The notes beneath the pieces are model-generated. The model was not told where the DNA came from and did no database searches. It saw nothing but the letters and a program-made list of their open reading frames with translations. The position numbers and the translations under genes are program-made. DNA of 64,000 bases from Mucilaginibacter ginsenosidivorans (GTDB taxonomy: Bacteria > Bacteroidota > Bacteroidia > Sphingobacteriales > Sphingobacteriaceae), in the NCBI RefSeq assembly GCF_007971025.1, contig NZ_CP042436.1:4278001-4342000 (forward strand), given 5' to 3'. Every line of letters starts with the position of its first letter. The stretch's first letter is position 1. Below are positions 42,138-51,724 of the stretch, in pieces.

Positions 42138-44747
42138 TTATACGTGTTCAGCATCCTTAGGGTTCAGGAAAACGAACTGGTTATCGAACATATCCAATTT
42201 GATGCGGCTGTCCTTATCCACTTTGCCTGCCAGTATTTGTTTTGACAGTTCATTGAGTATCTTTTTCTGGATCACCCTTTTCAGCGGACGGGCGCCGAAC
42301 TGCGGGTCGTAACCTAGTTGCGCGAGCCAATCCAGTGCCTCTTCTGACGCATCCATGTGGATACCGATCTCTTCCAGCGTTTTCTGCAATTGGGCAAACT
42401 GTAGTTTCACAATATCGCCTATCTCTTCACGGCTCAACGGGGTGAACATAATGATCTCGTCGATACGGTTCAAAAATTCGGGGCGGATGGTTTGCCTCAA
42501 CAATTCGAACAACTGGTTCTTGGTTTTGGCTATTACCGCATCCTTGTCACTGTCCTCAAAATCCTGGAAGTTCTCCTGGATAATGTTGGAACCGATGTTA
42601 GATGTCATGATGATGATAGTATTCTTAAAGTTCACCACGCGGCCCTTGTTGTCCGTCAGGCGGCCGTCGTCCAGTACTTGTAAAAGGATATTGAACACAT
42701 CAGGGTGAGCCTTTTCAATCTCATCCAGTAAAATCACACTGTATGGTTTGCGGCGCACAGCTTCAGTCAGCTGACCGCCTTCATCATAACCCACATAGCC
42801 CGGGGGCGCACCAATCAAACGTGATACGGCATGGCGTTCCTGGTATTCAGACATATCGATACGCACCAGGGCGCCTTCATCGTTGAACAGATATTCGGCC
42901 AGTGCCTTTGCCAGCTCGGTTTTACCCACCCCTGTTGTACCGAGGAAGATAAATGAGCCGATAGGCTTGCGTTTATCATGCAAACCGGCACGACTGCGGC
43001 GTATCGCATCGCTGATAGCTTCAATAGCTTCCTCCTGCCCTGCTACGCGTTTATGCAGTTCATCTTCCAGGTGGAGCAATTTTTCGCGTTCGCTTTGTAT
43101 CATTTTGGAAACCGGGATGCCTGTCCAGCGGGAAACTACACCGGCAATATCTTCGGATGTAACTTCTTCCTTAAGCATACGGTGCTCTTTTTGATTTTCC
43201 AGCAGGGTCGCTTTCAGCTTTTCAACCTCGTCCTGCGCCTCTTTGATGCGGCCGTAGCGCAATTCGGCAACTTTGCCGTAATCGCCCGCACGTTCGGCCT
43301 GCTCAGCTTCCAGCTTAAAGTTTTCGATCTGTTCAACCTTTTGGTTAATATTATCGACCACATCCTTCTCACTTTTCCATTGTGCCCGCAGCGAATCGCG
43401 CCTGGCGGAAAGATTAGCTATTTCTTCGCTCAGTTCCTTTACGCGCTTATCGTCTTTTTCGCGCTTAATGGCTTCACGCTCAATCTCCAGCTGCATTATA
43501 CGGCGGTCCAGTTCGTCCACTTCCTCAGGTACCGAATCCATTTCCAAACGCAACTTGGAAGCCGCCTCGTCCATCAGGTCGATAGCCTTATCCGGCAGAA
43601 ACCTGTCTGAAATATAACGCTGTGACATTTCAACCGCGGAAACTATGGCTTCGTCGAGGATACGCACCTTATGATGGGCCTCATAACGCTCCTTCAAACC
43701 ACGGAGGATGGAAATGGCGTCCTGGGTATCCGGCTCGTCCACTAAAACCATCTGGAAACGACGCTCAAGCGCTTTGTCCTTTTCGAAATATTTTTGATAT
43801 TCATTCAAAGTAGTTGCACCTATTGCCCTCAGTTCGCCGCGGGCCAGTGCCGGCTTCAATATGTTTGCAGCGTCCATGGCGCCTTCGCCGCCGCCTGCGC
43901 CAACAAGGGTGTGTATCTCATCGATAAACAAAACGATCTCGCCGTCGGCCTGGGTAACCTCCTTGATAACTGCCTTAAGACGTTCTTCAAATTCACCTTT
44001 ATATTTAGCGCCGGCTATCAGGGCGCCCATATCCAATGAGTAAACCGTCTTCGATTTAAGATTCTCGGGGACGTCACCCTTGATGATGCGGAAAGCGATA
44101 CCTTCAGCGATAGCTGTTTTACCCACACCAGGTTCACCGACAAGTATCGGGTTGTTTTTGGTACGACGGGATAATATCTGTATAACGCGCCTGATCTCGT
44201 CATCGCGGCCGATAACCGGGTCGAGTTTGCCCGACTCCGCATATTCATTCAGGTTACGTGCATATTTGTTTAAGGCATTGTAAGTTGCCTCGGCATTCTG
44301 GTCAGTTACTTTGCTGTCACCACGCAGCGCAATAATAGCTTTCTTCAGGTCCTTTTCGTTTACACCCAGGTCCTTTAAAGCAGTGCTCGCTTTACCGCCT
44401 GCGGCAAGTATTCCCAGCAGGATATGCTCGACGGACACAAATTCGTCCTTAAATTCCTTTAGGTAGGATTGCGCTTTCTGCAAAGCCGAGTTGGCCTCGG
44501 ACGAAAGGTATATTTCGCTGCCACTAACCTTGGGGAACGAGGCGATCTGCTCGTCGAGTGTTTCATTAAGCCTGTTTAGGTTAACGTTCAGTTTCTTCAA
44601 TAAATAAGTGACAACATTCTCATCAACTAACAGCAAACCTTTTAGCAAATGGGCATTTTCTATAGCCTGCTGCTGGTTGCCGGCAGCAATCTCGGAAGCT
44701 TTCTGCACAGCCTCCTGGGCTTTTATGGTAAAGTTGTTAAAATTCAT
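42138..44747 (-). CDS. clpB: ATP-dependent chaperone ClpB
   Basis: 869 residues, canonical ClpB order: Clp N-terminal repeats (1-145), AAA1 with Walker A GEPGVGKTAIAEG and Walker B VLFIDEIHTLVGAGG, the long coiled-coil middle domain (about 400-520, ERAGDYGKVAELRYGRI), AAA2 with GTTGVGKTELAKALAEYLFN, and the D2-small domain (GARPLKRVIQKKILN). It extracts proteins from aggregates with DnaK. No heat-shock promoter could be identified. Full length. Confidence 0.97.
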   Translation of the reverse strand: MNFNNFTIKAQEAVQKASEIAAGNQQQAIENAHLLKGLLLVDENVVTYLLKKLNVNLNRLNETLDEQIASFPKVSGSEIYLSSEANSALQKAQSYLKEFKDEFVSVEHILLGILAAGGKASTALKDLGVNEKDLKKAIIALRGDSKVTDQNAEATYNALNKYARNLNEYAESGKLDPVIGRDDEIRRVIQILSRRTKNNPILVGEPGVGKTAIAEGIAFRIIKGDVPENLKSKTVYSLDMGALIAGAKYKGEFEERLKAVIKEVTQADGEIVLFIDEIHTLVGAGGGEGAMDAANILKPALARGELRAIGATTLNEYQKYFEKDKALERRFQMVLVDEPDTQDAISILRGLKERYEAHHKVRILDEAIVSAVEMSQRYISDRFLPDKAIDLMDEAASKLRLEMDSVPEEVDELDRRIMQLEIEREAIKREKDDKRVKELSEEIANLSARRDSLRAQWKSEKDVVDNINQKVEQIENFKLEAEQAERAGDYGKVAELRYGRIKEAQDEVEKLKATLLENQKEHRMLKEEVTSEDIAGVVSRWTGIPVSKMIQSEREKLLHLEDELHKRVAGQEEAIEAISDAIRRSRAGLHDKRKPIGSFIFLGTTGVGKTELAKALAEYLFNDEGALVRIDMSEYQERHAVSRLIGAPPGYVGYDEGGQLTEAVRRKPYSVILLDEIEKAHPDVFNILLQVLDDGRLTDNKGRVVNFKNTIIIMTSNIGSNIIQENFQDFEDSDKDAVIAKTKNQLFELLRQTIRPEFLNRIDEIIMFTPLSREEIGDIVKLQFAQLQKTLEEIGIHMDASEEALDWLAQLGYDPQFGARPLKRVIQKKILNELSKQILAGKVDKDSRIKLDMFDNQFVFLNPKDAEHV

Positions 44748-44940
44748 ACTATACCCCTTTCAAAACGTTTGCCACAGACGAATAAGTGATAATTTGACAT
44801 TTCATTTCTGCTTTACAAGGACATTTTGTCTACATTTATTGGCTTAACTGAAACATTTCCGGCCATAACGACCTGATTTGTTTGTTGTTAAACACCTATT
44901 TATATACTTTTGATTTACCATTTAAACTAAAACCCGGGTT

Positions 44941-46272
44941 TTGACTAATCAGCCGTATAAGAGAGTTTCAGGCAAAAGCCGTTCGGCCTACCGAGACTAT
45001 TATACCCTGAAGAACCTTGGAGCCGTGCGCACCGGCAGCATTATATTCCTGATACTTAACATCATCCTGCGCATCCTTTATTTTATATTCCCCGAAAGTC
45101 TTACCCGGGCGCAAAACTACCCCGAATTTAACTATACCAATTGGCTATATATCTGCATAACACCTCTATTTTGGGGCGGCAGTTACCTGTTCATCTATCT
45201 TTTTAACAGGCAGAAAAAGACTGATATGGTCATGGGCCTGTTCGTTTTTGCGTTTGCCTTTTATATCATCTTCTGCGGGATGTATTCGAGCTTTATCGCA
45301 ACATCTGACCCGCGCAATGCGTTAACCCTGTATCTCACCGCCCTCAGCATTATCAGTGTCGTATTCGTCCTTGAAAATGTGGAGACGATCATCCTGATCG
45401 TTATGACCGAACTGGTATTTACCTACCTGCTGTATTATACTGCCGCGGAGCCGATGGAAATGGTTTACGACCAGATCATATCGTTTACCCTGCTTTTTTG
45501 CTTTTATTTCATATCGAGATACTTCTATTCCTACAAATCAACCTATTTTATACAGTTGATGGATATCAGGGATAAAAACATTGCTATTGAAAAAGGAAAC
45601 GCCTTTAAAAACGAGATACTGGGCATGGTGGCACACGACCTGCGCAACCCCATAGGCGCTATTGAAACGATAGCCATGATGATGGAAATGGAGGATGTGG
45701 ACAAGGATACGCACGAAAACCTTGAAATGATCAAAACATCCTGCGCAAAAGCACGGGGCATTGTTGCCGACCTGCTGGACGCTGCCAGTAACGAGAACAT
45801 CAATATTATTGACACCCAACGGACGGAATTGAACCATTTTTTAAAGAGGATCATCGGCGATTGGAAGGCCCAAAAGAACGGTAAGGGCAATATTGTGCTG
45901 ATAGGCTCGAAAAATCAATTGTTTGCAGAGATCAATGCCGAAAAATTCCAGCGGGTGATGGATAACCTGATCACCAATGCCTTAAAGTTCTCAAAAGAGA
46001 ATGGCAAGATTGATATTTACCTGAGTGAAAAAGACAAATATGCCATTATAGAGGTGCGTGATTACGGCGTGGGCATTCCTCACGATATGCTCCCGCATAT
46101 CTTCGAACGTTTTTCAAAGGCGCGCCGCCCTGGCGTACGCGGTGAACAATCAACAGGCCTGGGCCTAAGCATTTCCAAACAGATCATCGAAAATCACAAC
46201 GGGACCATCGAAGTGATGAGCGAAGAAAAGAAGGGTTCGACGTTTACGATAAAGCTACCGATCGTCGAATAG
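44941..46272 (+). CDS. Membrane sensor histidine kinase
   Basis: 443 residues. Five to six membrane helices occupy the first 200 residues (TGSIIFLILNIILRILYFIF, MGLFVFAFAFYIIFC, ALSIISVVFVLENVE, SFTLLFCFYFISRYF). Then HisKA (LGMVAHDLRNPIGAIETI, His about 232) and HATPase_c (VMDNLITNALKFSKEN, DYGVGIPHDM, STGLGLSISKQI). No extracytoplasmic sensor domain, so signals are probably read in the membrane. The start is TTG, as no ATG precedes the first helix. Orphan kinase. Confidence 0.92.
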   Translation: MTNQPYKRVSGKSRSAYRDYYTLKNLGAVRTGSIIFLILNIILRILYFIFPESLTRAQNYPEFNYTNWLYICITPLFWGGSYLFIYLFNRQKKTDMVMGLFVFAFAFYIIFCGMYSSFIATSDPRNALTLYLTALSIISVVFVLENVETIILIVMTELVFTYLLYYTAAEPMEMVYDQIISFTLLFCFYFISRYFYSYKSTYFIQLMDIRDKNIAIEKGNAFKNEILGMVAHDLRNPIGAIETIAMMMEMEDVDKDTHENLEMIKTSCAKARGIVADLLDAASNENINIIDTQRTELNHFLKRIIGDWKAQKNGKGNIVLIGSKNQLFAEINAEKFQRVMDNLITNALKFSKENGKIDIYLSEKDKYAIIEVRDYGVGIPHDMLPHIFERFSKARRPGVRGEQSTGLGLSISKQIIENHNGTIEVMSEEKKGSTFTIKLPIVE

Positions 46273-46293
46273 GTATTGAGAATCATCCAGTAA

Positions 46294-47703
46294 CTATAGA
46301 TAAAATCTGTTATCAAAGTTCACCAAATACAACTCCTTCGTTGCCCTTGTGCAGGCTGTATAAAACCATCGCAGGAAATCCATGTTGATCATTTCGTCTG
46401 TCAGGTAGCCCTGGTCGACGAAGACGGCATCCCATTGGCCGCCCTGTGCCTTGTGGCAGGTTATGGCGTAGGCAAATTTGATCTGCAGGGCGTTGTAATA
46501 CGGGTTTAGCTTCATCTCGTCGAATTTTGCCTTGCGGCTGGCGATGTGTTCGTAATCCTTCATCACTTCCATAAAAAAGCGCTTTTGATCCTCCGGGGAT
46601 AAGGCTGGCGATTCGGAATAGAGGGTATCCAGCAAAATCTTACATTCCAGCACCGGGTCCTCGGCGTAGTCAATGAATTCCAGTTGTACGTCCGCAAACC
46701 GGAAACCGTACATTTCCTCGGTCCGGCGCACCTTACGTATCTTCGCTATGTCGCCATTGGCGATGAAACCGGTGCTGCTATCTTCCTGGTCCTGCAGCCA
46801 GAAGTAGTTGTTGCGCACAACCATCACCTGGTCGCCGCCGGTGAGCTCTTCCTCGCGGTACAAAATGCGGCCGCGTATCTGCTGGTTGTAGCGGTTGGCG
46901 TTCTTGTTCGACCGGCAGATGATGAGCGTATTCTCGTGCCCGTATTTGTTATAGGCATAATTCAGGCCCTCTTCCAGCCGTTCGCCGGTCATGCGGTAAA
47001 CATCTTTATAACCTTTGGTGGTAATATGGGGTGTCAATACCTTTCCCTTGCGGATGATCTCGCGCATGGCCGTAACATTGAATAATATGCCCGAATCCTT
47101 CTCCTGCCGCAGCACATCCGTCAGCTCAAAGCTAAAAATATCCAGCGCGAACATCTTTTTCATCAGGTTGAAATCCAGCGCGGGGCTGTAGTCGGCTCCT
47201 ACCGGCGGTAACTGGGCGGTATCGCCCACCAGTACCAGCTTGCAGTTTTTGGTGTTATATACGTAGCTCACCAGGTCGCGCAAGAGGGTATCTTTATTAC
47301 CGGATGAGGTTTCGTCCGAGATCATGGAAGCCTCATCAACGATGAAAAGTGTATCCGTAGCAATGTTATCCGCCAGCCGGAAAGGGTCGTCAATACTCAT
47401 GGCCGACTTTTTCCGGTAAATGCGCTTGTGTATGGTAAAAGCCTTGCGGCCCGAGTAATTGGTGATCACCTTCGCTGCCCTGCCAGTAGGCGCCAGCAAT
47501 ACCGATTTGTAACTGTAAAACCTTAGCGCTTTAACCAGCGCACCCAGTACGGTAGTTTTGCCGGTACCTGCGTAGCCTTTCAGTATAAAGCACTCGTCGC
47601 CGTTATCGCTCAGCAAAAACTCGTGCAGGCGGGCAAATAACTCCACCTGTTGCGGCGTAGGCTCGTGCGGGAATACTTCGGCGATCTGATCGGGTGAGGG
47701 CAT
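46294..47703 (-). CDS. RecD-like ATP-dependent DNA helicase (AAA, SF1)
   Basis: 469 residues of the RecD/TraA-type superfamily 1 helicase group. Walker A is GYAGTGKTTVLGALVKAL, motif II is FIVDEASMISDE, followed by LVLVGDTAQLPPVGA, and the C-terminal motifs sit in FAYAITCHKAQGGQWDAVFV and FYTACTRATKELYLV. It lacks the N-terminal RecBCD-binding domain, so it acts alone, probably in repair or recombination. No recB or recC neighbour. Single gene. Confidence 0.92.
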   Translation of the reverse strand: MPSPDQIAEVFPHEPTPQQVELFARLHEFLLSDNGDECFILKGYAGTGKTTVLGALVKALRFYSYKSVLLAPTGRAAKVITNYSGRKAFTIHKRIYRKKSAMSIDDPFRLADNIATDTLFIVDEASMISDETSSGNKDTLLRDLVSYVYNTKNCKLVLVGDTAQLPPVGADYSPALDFNLMKKMFALDIFSFELTDVLRQEKDSGILFNVTAMREIIRKGKVLTPHITTKGYKDVYRMTGERLEEGLNYAYNKYGHENTLIICRSNKNANRYNQQIRGRILYREEELTGGDQVMVVRNNYFWLQDQEDSSTGFIANGDIAKIRKVRRTEEMYGFRFADVQLEFIDYAEDPVLECKILLDTLYSESPALSPEDQKRFFMEVMKDYEHIASRKAKFDEMKLNPYYNALQIKFAYAITCHKAQGGQWDAVFVDQGYLTDEMINMDFLRWFYTACTRATKELYLVNFDNRFYL

Positions 47704-47774
47704 GAGGCAAATGTGGGGAATTTATTTATGATTATGTGCGGCAGGATCCTCGCGAGAGACCCCGCGGGGACTAA

Positions 47775-48224
47775 TTACTTCAACTGCTCGCTCAATCCCA
47801 CGATGATACCCTCGGGGCCGCGTATGTAAGCAAGGCGGTACGTGTTTTCGTATTGAACCACTTCCCCTACAAGTTCGGCCCCATGAGCAAGCAGGTCAGC
47901 CACCATAGCGTCGAGACCTTCAATAGCCATCATGATGCGGCGTATCCCGAGTTCGTTCACCGCCGCCTTCTCCGGTCCGATCCTGATCGCCCGGGGCGTG
48001 TGGAACTTATCCAACTCTATACGCCCGTGCCCATCCGGGGTGCGCATGAATACGAGTGTAGCACGAACATTTTGAAGACTAATGAGACGATCTACAGGAG
48101 GTCCCCCGACGGTCGTTTCGCCCTCCATCTCAAATCCAAGCCGGAGGAAGAAGGCTTTCATGGCTTCAAGGTCGTCGACTACGATAAGGACGTTGTCCAT
48201 TCGTAATAATTTATTTTTTGTCAT
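47775..48224 (-). CDS. VOC (glyoxalase/bleomycin-resistance-fold) family protein
   Basis: 149 residues with paired beta-alpha-beta-beta-beta modules: DNVLIVVDDLEAMKAFFLRL, GFEMEGE, ATLVFMRTPDGHGRIELDKF and YENTYRLAYIRGPEGIIVGL. The family includes glyoxalase I and metal-dependent dioxygenases; the role of this member cannot be deduced. Preceded by the helicase gene after 71 nt, probably a separate unit. Confidence 0.88.
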   Translation of the reverse strand: MTKNKLLRMDNVLIVVDDLEAMKAFFLRLGFEMEGETTVGGPPVDRLISLQNVRATLVFMRTPDGHGRIELDKFHTPRAIRIGPEKAAVNELGIRRIMMAIEGLDAMVADLLAHGAELVGEVVQYENTYRLAYIRGPEGIIVGLSEQLK

Positions 48225-48662
48225 TGTTGTAAATTTTAGTGCTTAGAAAGCACGTGGCGTCAGTATTTCGTATCATTATATTAATACGGCCGGTAAAATT
48301 ATTGTCTCACCGCAAAAATATTTCTTTGCGCCGGCTATGCAAACTACGGTAATTCTCCGGTTGGGGATATCCAGCATTACCGCCCGGGCAAAAGCGGGGA
48401 AAATTTTCTACAGTTTTACTATAAAGAAATATTCATGGGCAAATTGTGCATCAGAAATCCTGCTACGGAGTAGTAAGTTTTACAGGTAAACGGCTTGGTT
48501 TGTTCAGTTAAGGGCAAAAAAAATGGCCGAATCTCGCATTTCGTCCATTTTTCCCTGTTTATTTAAAATGAAAAGAGTTGAATATCTTCTTTCTCACAGG
48601 GTATTTTGCAATTTACATGCCAAGTGTAGCATTGTGCCGCGCGCCGGGTTAACGCCGGTAAT
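48225..48662. other. 438-nt intergenic stretch, no gene seen
   Basis: Between the VOC and PHA-family genes. I see no convincing reading frame, tRNA or strong hairpin; a plus-strand frame starting at the ATGGCC near 48523 is only an antisense shadow of the next gene. Local GC is mixed and one GC-rich patch (CCGCCCGGGCAAAAGCGGGG) near 48380 has no clear role. Confidence 0.5.
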
Positions 48663-48965
48663 TTACGCGAGCAATTCGGCCGCTTTTTCGTTAATGGCCT
48701 TTGTGATAACACCTTTGAAAAGAGACACCGCGAACGGGATCTTTCCGTTAAGTTCAACGGCCGAACGTTCTACCGTTAATGTGCCCGAAATATCATAGCC
48801 TTTGGCCGTGAAACTGAAAATGCCCACGTTCCCGTTCCATTGCTCCTTTAAGTTATCGATCTTATCGCCGTGCTCTTTCTTAGTTTCAGTCAGCAGGTTT
48901 TTAATTCTTTTAAGTGCTTCCTCGTGCGAAATGCTGAATGGGATGGTCATGTTTAAGCTTGCCAT
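48663..48965 (-). CDS. Polyhydroxyalkanoic acid system family protein
   Basis: 100 residues: SLNMTIPFSISHEEALKRIK, LKEQWNGNVGIFSFTAKGYD, GTLTVERSAVELNGKIPFAV, VITKAINEKAAELLA. The order of the SHEEAL helix and the GYDISGTLTV strand matches the small PHA system family (TIGR02610), which has a lipid-transport/START-like look. Its role is uncertain and no PHA synthase is nearby. Confidence 0.85.
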   Translation of the reverse strand: MASLNMTIPFSISHEEALKRIKNLLTETKKEHGDKIDNLKEQWNGNVGIFSFTAKGYDISGTLTVERSAVELNGKIPFAVSLFKGVITKAINEKAAELLA

Positions 48966-49338
48966 AATAAACGTGTTTTAATTGCCAAAATTACTTAGAG
49001 ATAACTCAATAATACTGTTTAAGTTTGATGGTAAGCTTTTACAGCGCCTTGTAGTTTTTAAAAAAGCATTTTGGTTAGCTCTCTTATTTGCCTGCCCGGA
49101 TCACCTCCGGATGCGACGAACGGCCTTTTCCGGTCAAAAAATGGCACCTTTGAAGGGAATAAATCATCCAATTGCTTAAAAAAAGACATTTATACTAACC
49201 ATTACCCGGCGAACGCGGCCAGCGTTAACATTTAGTAAAACAAGCGATGGTAATGCACGCCCGTTTGTAACACTCACGCTAATTCCACAGGCCGAAGTAG
49301 CCAAGTAATCCAAAAAATATTACTTTTGCCATAACCGC
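48966..49338. other. 373-nt intergenic stretch
   Basis: It separates divergent genes. A short imperfect stem CCGGA-TCACC-TCCGG occurs near 49098. A possible -7 box (TACTTTTG) lies at the 3' end, just before the DUF3822 ATG. No credible ORF; a 65-codon plus-strand frame beginning with a TTG lacks any supporting feature. Confidence 0.45.
49321..49328 (+). promoter_or_regulatory. Candidate -7 element TACTTTTG of the DUF3822-rsmD operon
   Basis: Exact TAnnTTTG match ending 10 nt before the ATG, which would give a very short leader. No TTG at the right distance upstream. Confidence 0.4.
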
Positions 49339-50154
49339 ATGGATAACCGCAATTACCAGTATCTCGACAACAACTTCGACCCGGAACAAACCGGCGGCTA
49401 CACATTGCTGGTAAGCGCTGATGCAAATGGCTTCTCGTTTGCCGTAACCGATGGGAACAAGCTCCTTTTGTTGTCTGACCGGGTAGACTTGGGTGTATTA
49501 AACCTGCCTGGGGGTGATAACGAGCTGCTTTTCAAAAACTACAGGCAACGGATCATCGGGGTACCCAATACGGGCTTCACTTTTATACCAGTAAGGGTTT
49601 TTAACCCGGAAAAAGCGGCTGATTTTGCACGTTTTCTTGATGTAAAGCCTTCGGAAAAAGTATTCTCGCAACCACTCGATGCTGATAACCAGGTGCTGTT
49701 TAAAGTACGAGGTGATCTTATTAATGCCCTGGCTGAAAAATTTGATACAAAAGATGTCGTATTTGGCGCCATGGGTTGGATAAAGGCTGTAGCAGGCGAT
49801 GGTCCGGCGAATCAATATTTATATCTTAATGTTACCGGCAATTTGGTTGAGATTCTCAACTTCAGGGATGGAAAACTACGCTTTTATAACAATTTTGAGT
49901 TTATGAACGGTGATGAGCTGGCATATTTCAGCACTGTCGTCGCCAGTGAATTGCAACTCCCGGATGAAGCGGTTACCCTGGTATTGAGCGGCGATATAAT
50001 CCCGGATGACGAAAACGGCAGCCGGCTTGCCAAATTTTTCCGGCGCGTAGAAATAAACACTACCTGCCCCGTAAAATTGCCTAAACAACTACATTCCAAT
50101 TCGCTGTTATATTTAACCGCTTTGAATTTATGCGGATCATCGGAGGAAAATTAA
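49339..50154 (+). CDS. DUF3822 family protein
   Basis: 271 residues with the family start MDNRNYQYLDNNFDPEQTGG, an ASKHA-like pattern (YTLLVSADANGFSFAVTDGN, LYLNVTGNLVEILNFRDGKL, VTLVLSGDIIPDD) and a C-terminal ALNLCGSSEEN. DUF3822 is found in Bacteroidota next to rsmD. Its last 25 nt overlap rsmD in another frame, so the two are translationally linked. Function unknown; it may be a pseudo-ATPase of the ASKHA fold. Confidence 0.88.
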   Translation: MDNRNYQYLDNNFDPEQTGGYTLLVSADANGFSFAVTDGNKLLLLSDRVDLGVLNLPGGDNELLFKNYRQRIIGVPNTGFTFIPVRVFNPEKAADFARFLDVKPSEKVFSQPLDADNQVLFKVRGDLINALAEKFDTKDVVFGAMGWIKAVAGDGPANQYLYLNVTGNLVEILNFRDGKLRFYNNFEFMNGDELAYFSTVVASELQLPDEAVTLVLSGDIIPDDENGSRLAKFFRRVEINTTCPVKLPKQLHSNSLLYLTALNLCGSSEEN

Positions 50155-50675
50155 GGGGCCTGAGACTTAATCCGCCGAAAAACCTGCCTGTCCGCCCCAC
50201 TACCGACCTGGCCAAAGAGGCATTATTCAATATCCTGCAAAATCAAATTGAATTTGAAGGCATCAGGGTGCTCGATCTTTTTTGCGGCACGGGCAATATT
50301 TCATTGGAGTTTGCTTCCAGGGAAGCTGCGCAGGTTATATCAGTAGACCGCAGTATCCATTGCATAAATTATATAAAAGATACCGCCCGGCAGCACCATT
50401 TGGACCAGGTCAAAACCTATAAAGCCGACGTATTCAAATACCTGGAGATGGAAACTGATAAATACGACCTGTTGTTTGCAGACCCGCCATACGACCTGAA
50501 CCGCATACCTGAAATACCGAAGATCATATTTGAAAAGGAACTGCTGCTACCCGGCGGAATGCTGATCGTGGAGCACCAATCGCTACAGAATTTGAGCAAT
50601 CACCCGGCATTTGTGGAGCAGCGGAAGTATGGACATTCGTCGTTTTCGTTTTTTAAAAGGGCCAATGAAATCTAA
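50130..50675 (+). CDS. rsmD: 16S rRNA (guanine966-N2)-methyltransferase
   Basis: 181-residue SAM-dependent methyltransferase. Visible marks: MRIIGGKLRGLRL at the N-terminus, RPTTDLAKEALFNIL, the SAM loop VLDLFCGTGNISLEF and the catalytic DPPY in LLFADPPYDL. It methylates G966 of 16S rRNA. It starts within the DUF3822 gene, and its end overlaps the next small membrane protein by 11 nt, giving a tight three-gene operon. Confidence 0.95.
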   Translation: MRIIGGKLRGLRLNPPKNLPVRPTTDLAKEALFNILQNQIEFEGIRVLDLFCGTGNISLEFASREAAQVISVDRSIHCINYIKDTARQHHLDQVKTYKADVFKYLEMETDKYDLLFADPPYDLNRIPEIPKIIFEKELLLPGGMLIVEHQSLQNLSNHPAFVEQRKYGHSSFSFFKRANEI

Positions 50676-50916
50676 AGTAGCTTTTTTATTGATCTTACTA
50701 ACAGTTATCAGTAATTTACCTTGCTACGCAGAAAGCCCTGGATATACTACATATTATTTTACAATCTTCCTTGCAATCACCGCTATCGTTGGCTGCTTAT
50801 TGGGGATTATCATTAAATTTTTGTTATACAAAATTAACATAGAAGTATCTAACTGGTTGATATTCCTTTCATCATTTGTATTGGCAGGTATCATCCTCAT
50901 AATGATGTTTAAATAA
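50665..50916 (+). CDS. Small membrane protein
   Basis: 83 residues: a signal peptide or first helix (KSKVAFLLILLTVISNLPCY), a helix (FTIFLAITAIVGCLLGIIIK) and a terminal helix (LIFLSSFVLAGIILIMMF). The ATG lies inside the end of rsmD and avoids the extra N-terminal residues of a longer frame. No recognised family. Co-transcribed with rsmD. Confidence 0.65.
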   Translation: MKSKVAFLLILLTVISNLPCYAESPGYTTYYFTIFLAITAIVGCLLGIIIKFLLYKINIEVSNWLIFLSSFVLAGIILIMMFK

Positions 50917-50918
50917 AA

Positions 50919-51665
50919 TTAAACGGAAATAACTTCAATACCCTGACCATTAAAATATTTCAATTCTTCGGAATTTGAGTTGGTAATAACACTATCTATC
51001 GCATCCAACCCTGCAAACCTCAGATAAGTTTCGCGTCCTATTTTACTTTCATCGCATAACAAAAAAGTCTTTGCGCTATGGGCGGCAAATGCTTCGGTTA
51101 TCGAGGCTTCCAGCTCGCTGTTGGCGAATAGTCCATTCCGGGATATGCCATCCACTCCCAAAAATGCCTTGGTTGCTTTGTAACGGCCGATATGTTCGTC
51201 CGCTATTTTACCGTGGACCGCCTGTCGTTCGGCGTTGAACTCGCCCCCGATTATATTCAGCGAGACCATACTGTTTTGCAATTCATAAACTACCGGCAAC
51301 GAATTGGTGATCACCTTGATCTTTTTACTTTTAATAAACTGACAAAGCCGGTAAACGGTACTGCCGCAGTCCATAAAAATGATATCACCATCGCTGATCT
51401 CTGCTGCAGCAGCCTTGCATATTTTATCCTTGGCTTCAACATTCTTTGCTGCCTTGTTTACAAATTCATGTGGAACGTCCAGCTGGTTTACCTGCATAGC
51501 GCCGCCATGTGTGCGGAAAAGCAGGCCATCCTCTGCCAGCTTATTCAGATCACGGCGGATGGTTATTTCGGATGTCTCCAGTTCGGCAGCTGCCTGTTTA
51601 ATATCAACCTCTCCCGTCTTTTTCAGCTTTTCAAGAATAATGTGTTTTCTTTTTTGAAAATTCAT
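50919..51665 (-). CDS. DeoR/GlpR-family transcriptional regulator
   Basis: 248 residues with a DeoR helix-turn-helix (ILEKLKKTGEVDIKQAAAEL, ETSEITIRRDLNKLAEDGLL, FRTHGGAM) and the sugar-phosphate-sensing C-terminal domain (IFMDCGSTVYRLCQFIKS, FLGVDGISRNGLFANSE, LLCDESKIGR). It represses genes until a phosphorylated sugar or nucleoside binds. It is divergent from the NUDIX gene across 59 nt, so that gene is a likely target along with itself. Confidence 0.92.
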   Translation of the reverse strand: MNFQKRKHIILEKLKKTGEVDIKQAAAELETSEITIRRDLNKLAEDGLLFRTHGGAMQVNQLDVPHEFVNKAAKNVEAKDKICKAAAAEISDGDIIFMDCGSTVYRLCQFIKSKKIKVITNSLPVVYELQNSMVSLNIIGGEFNAERQAVHGKIADEHIGRYKATKAFLGVDGISRNGLFANSELEASITEAFAAHSAKTFLLCDESKIGRETYLRFAGLDAIDSVITNSNSEELKYFNGQGIEVISV

Positions 51666-51675
51666 CCTTTATCTG

Positions 51676-51718
51676 TTACTTTGTTCAAAAGTAATCATAA
51701 TCGATCAAAAACAATCAT
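51676..51718. promoter_or_regulatory. Candidate DeoR operator region
   Basis: Between the divergent DeoR and NUDIX genes: the inverted repeat TTACTTTG-TTC-AAAAGTAA (51676-51694) and two direct AATCAT units at 51693-51698 and 51713-51718. The palindrome and its position support an operator, but DeoR binding sites are too variable to assign by sequence. Confidence 0.4.
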
Positions 51719-51724
51719 TATATT

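Noticed and set aside
48982..49179. 65-codon plus-strand frame in the spacer before DUF3822
   Set aside because: TTG start, no domain and no supporting promoter; likely chance.
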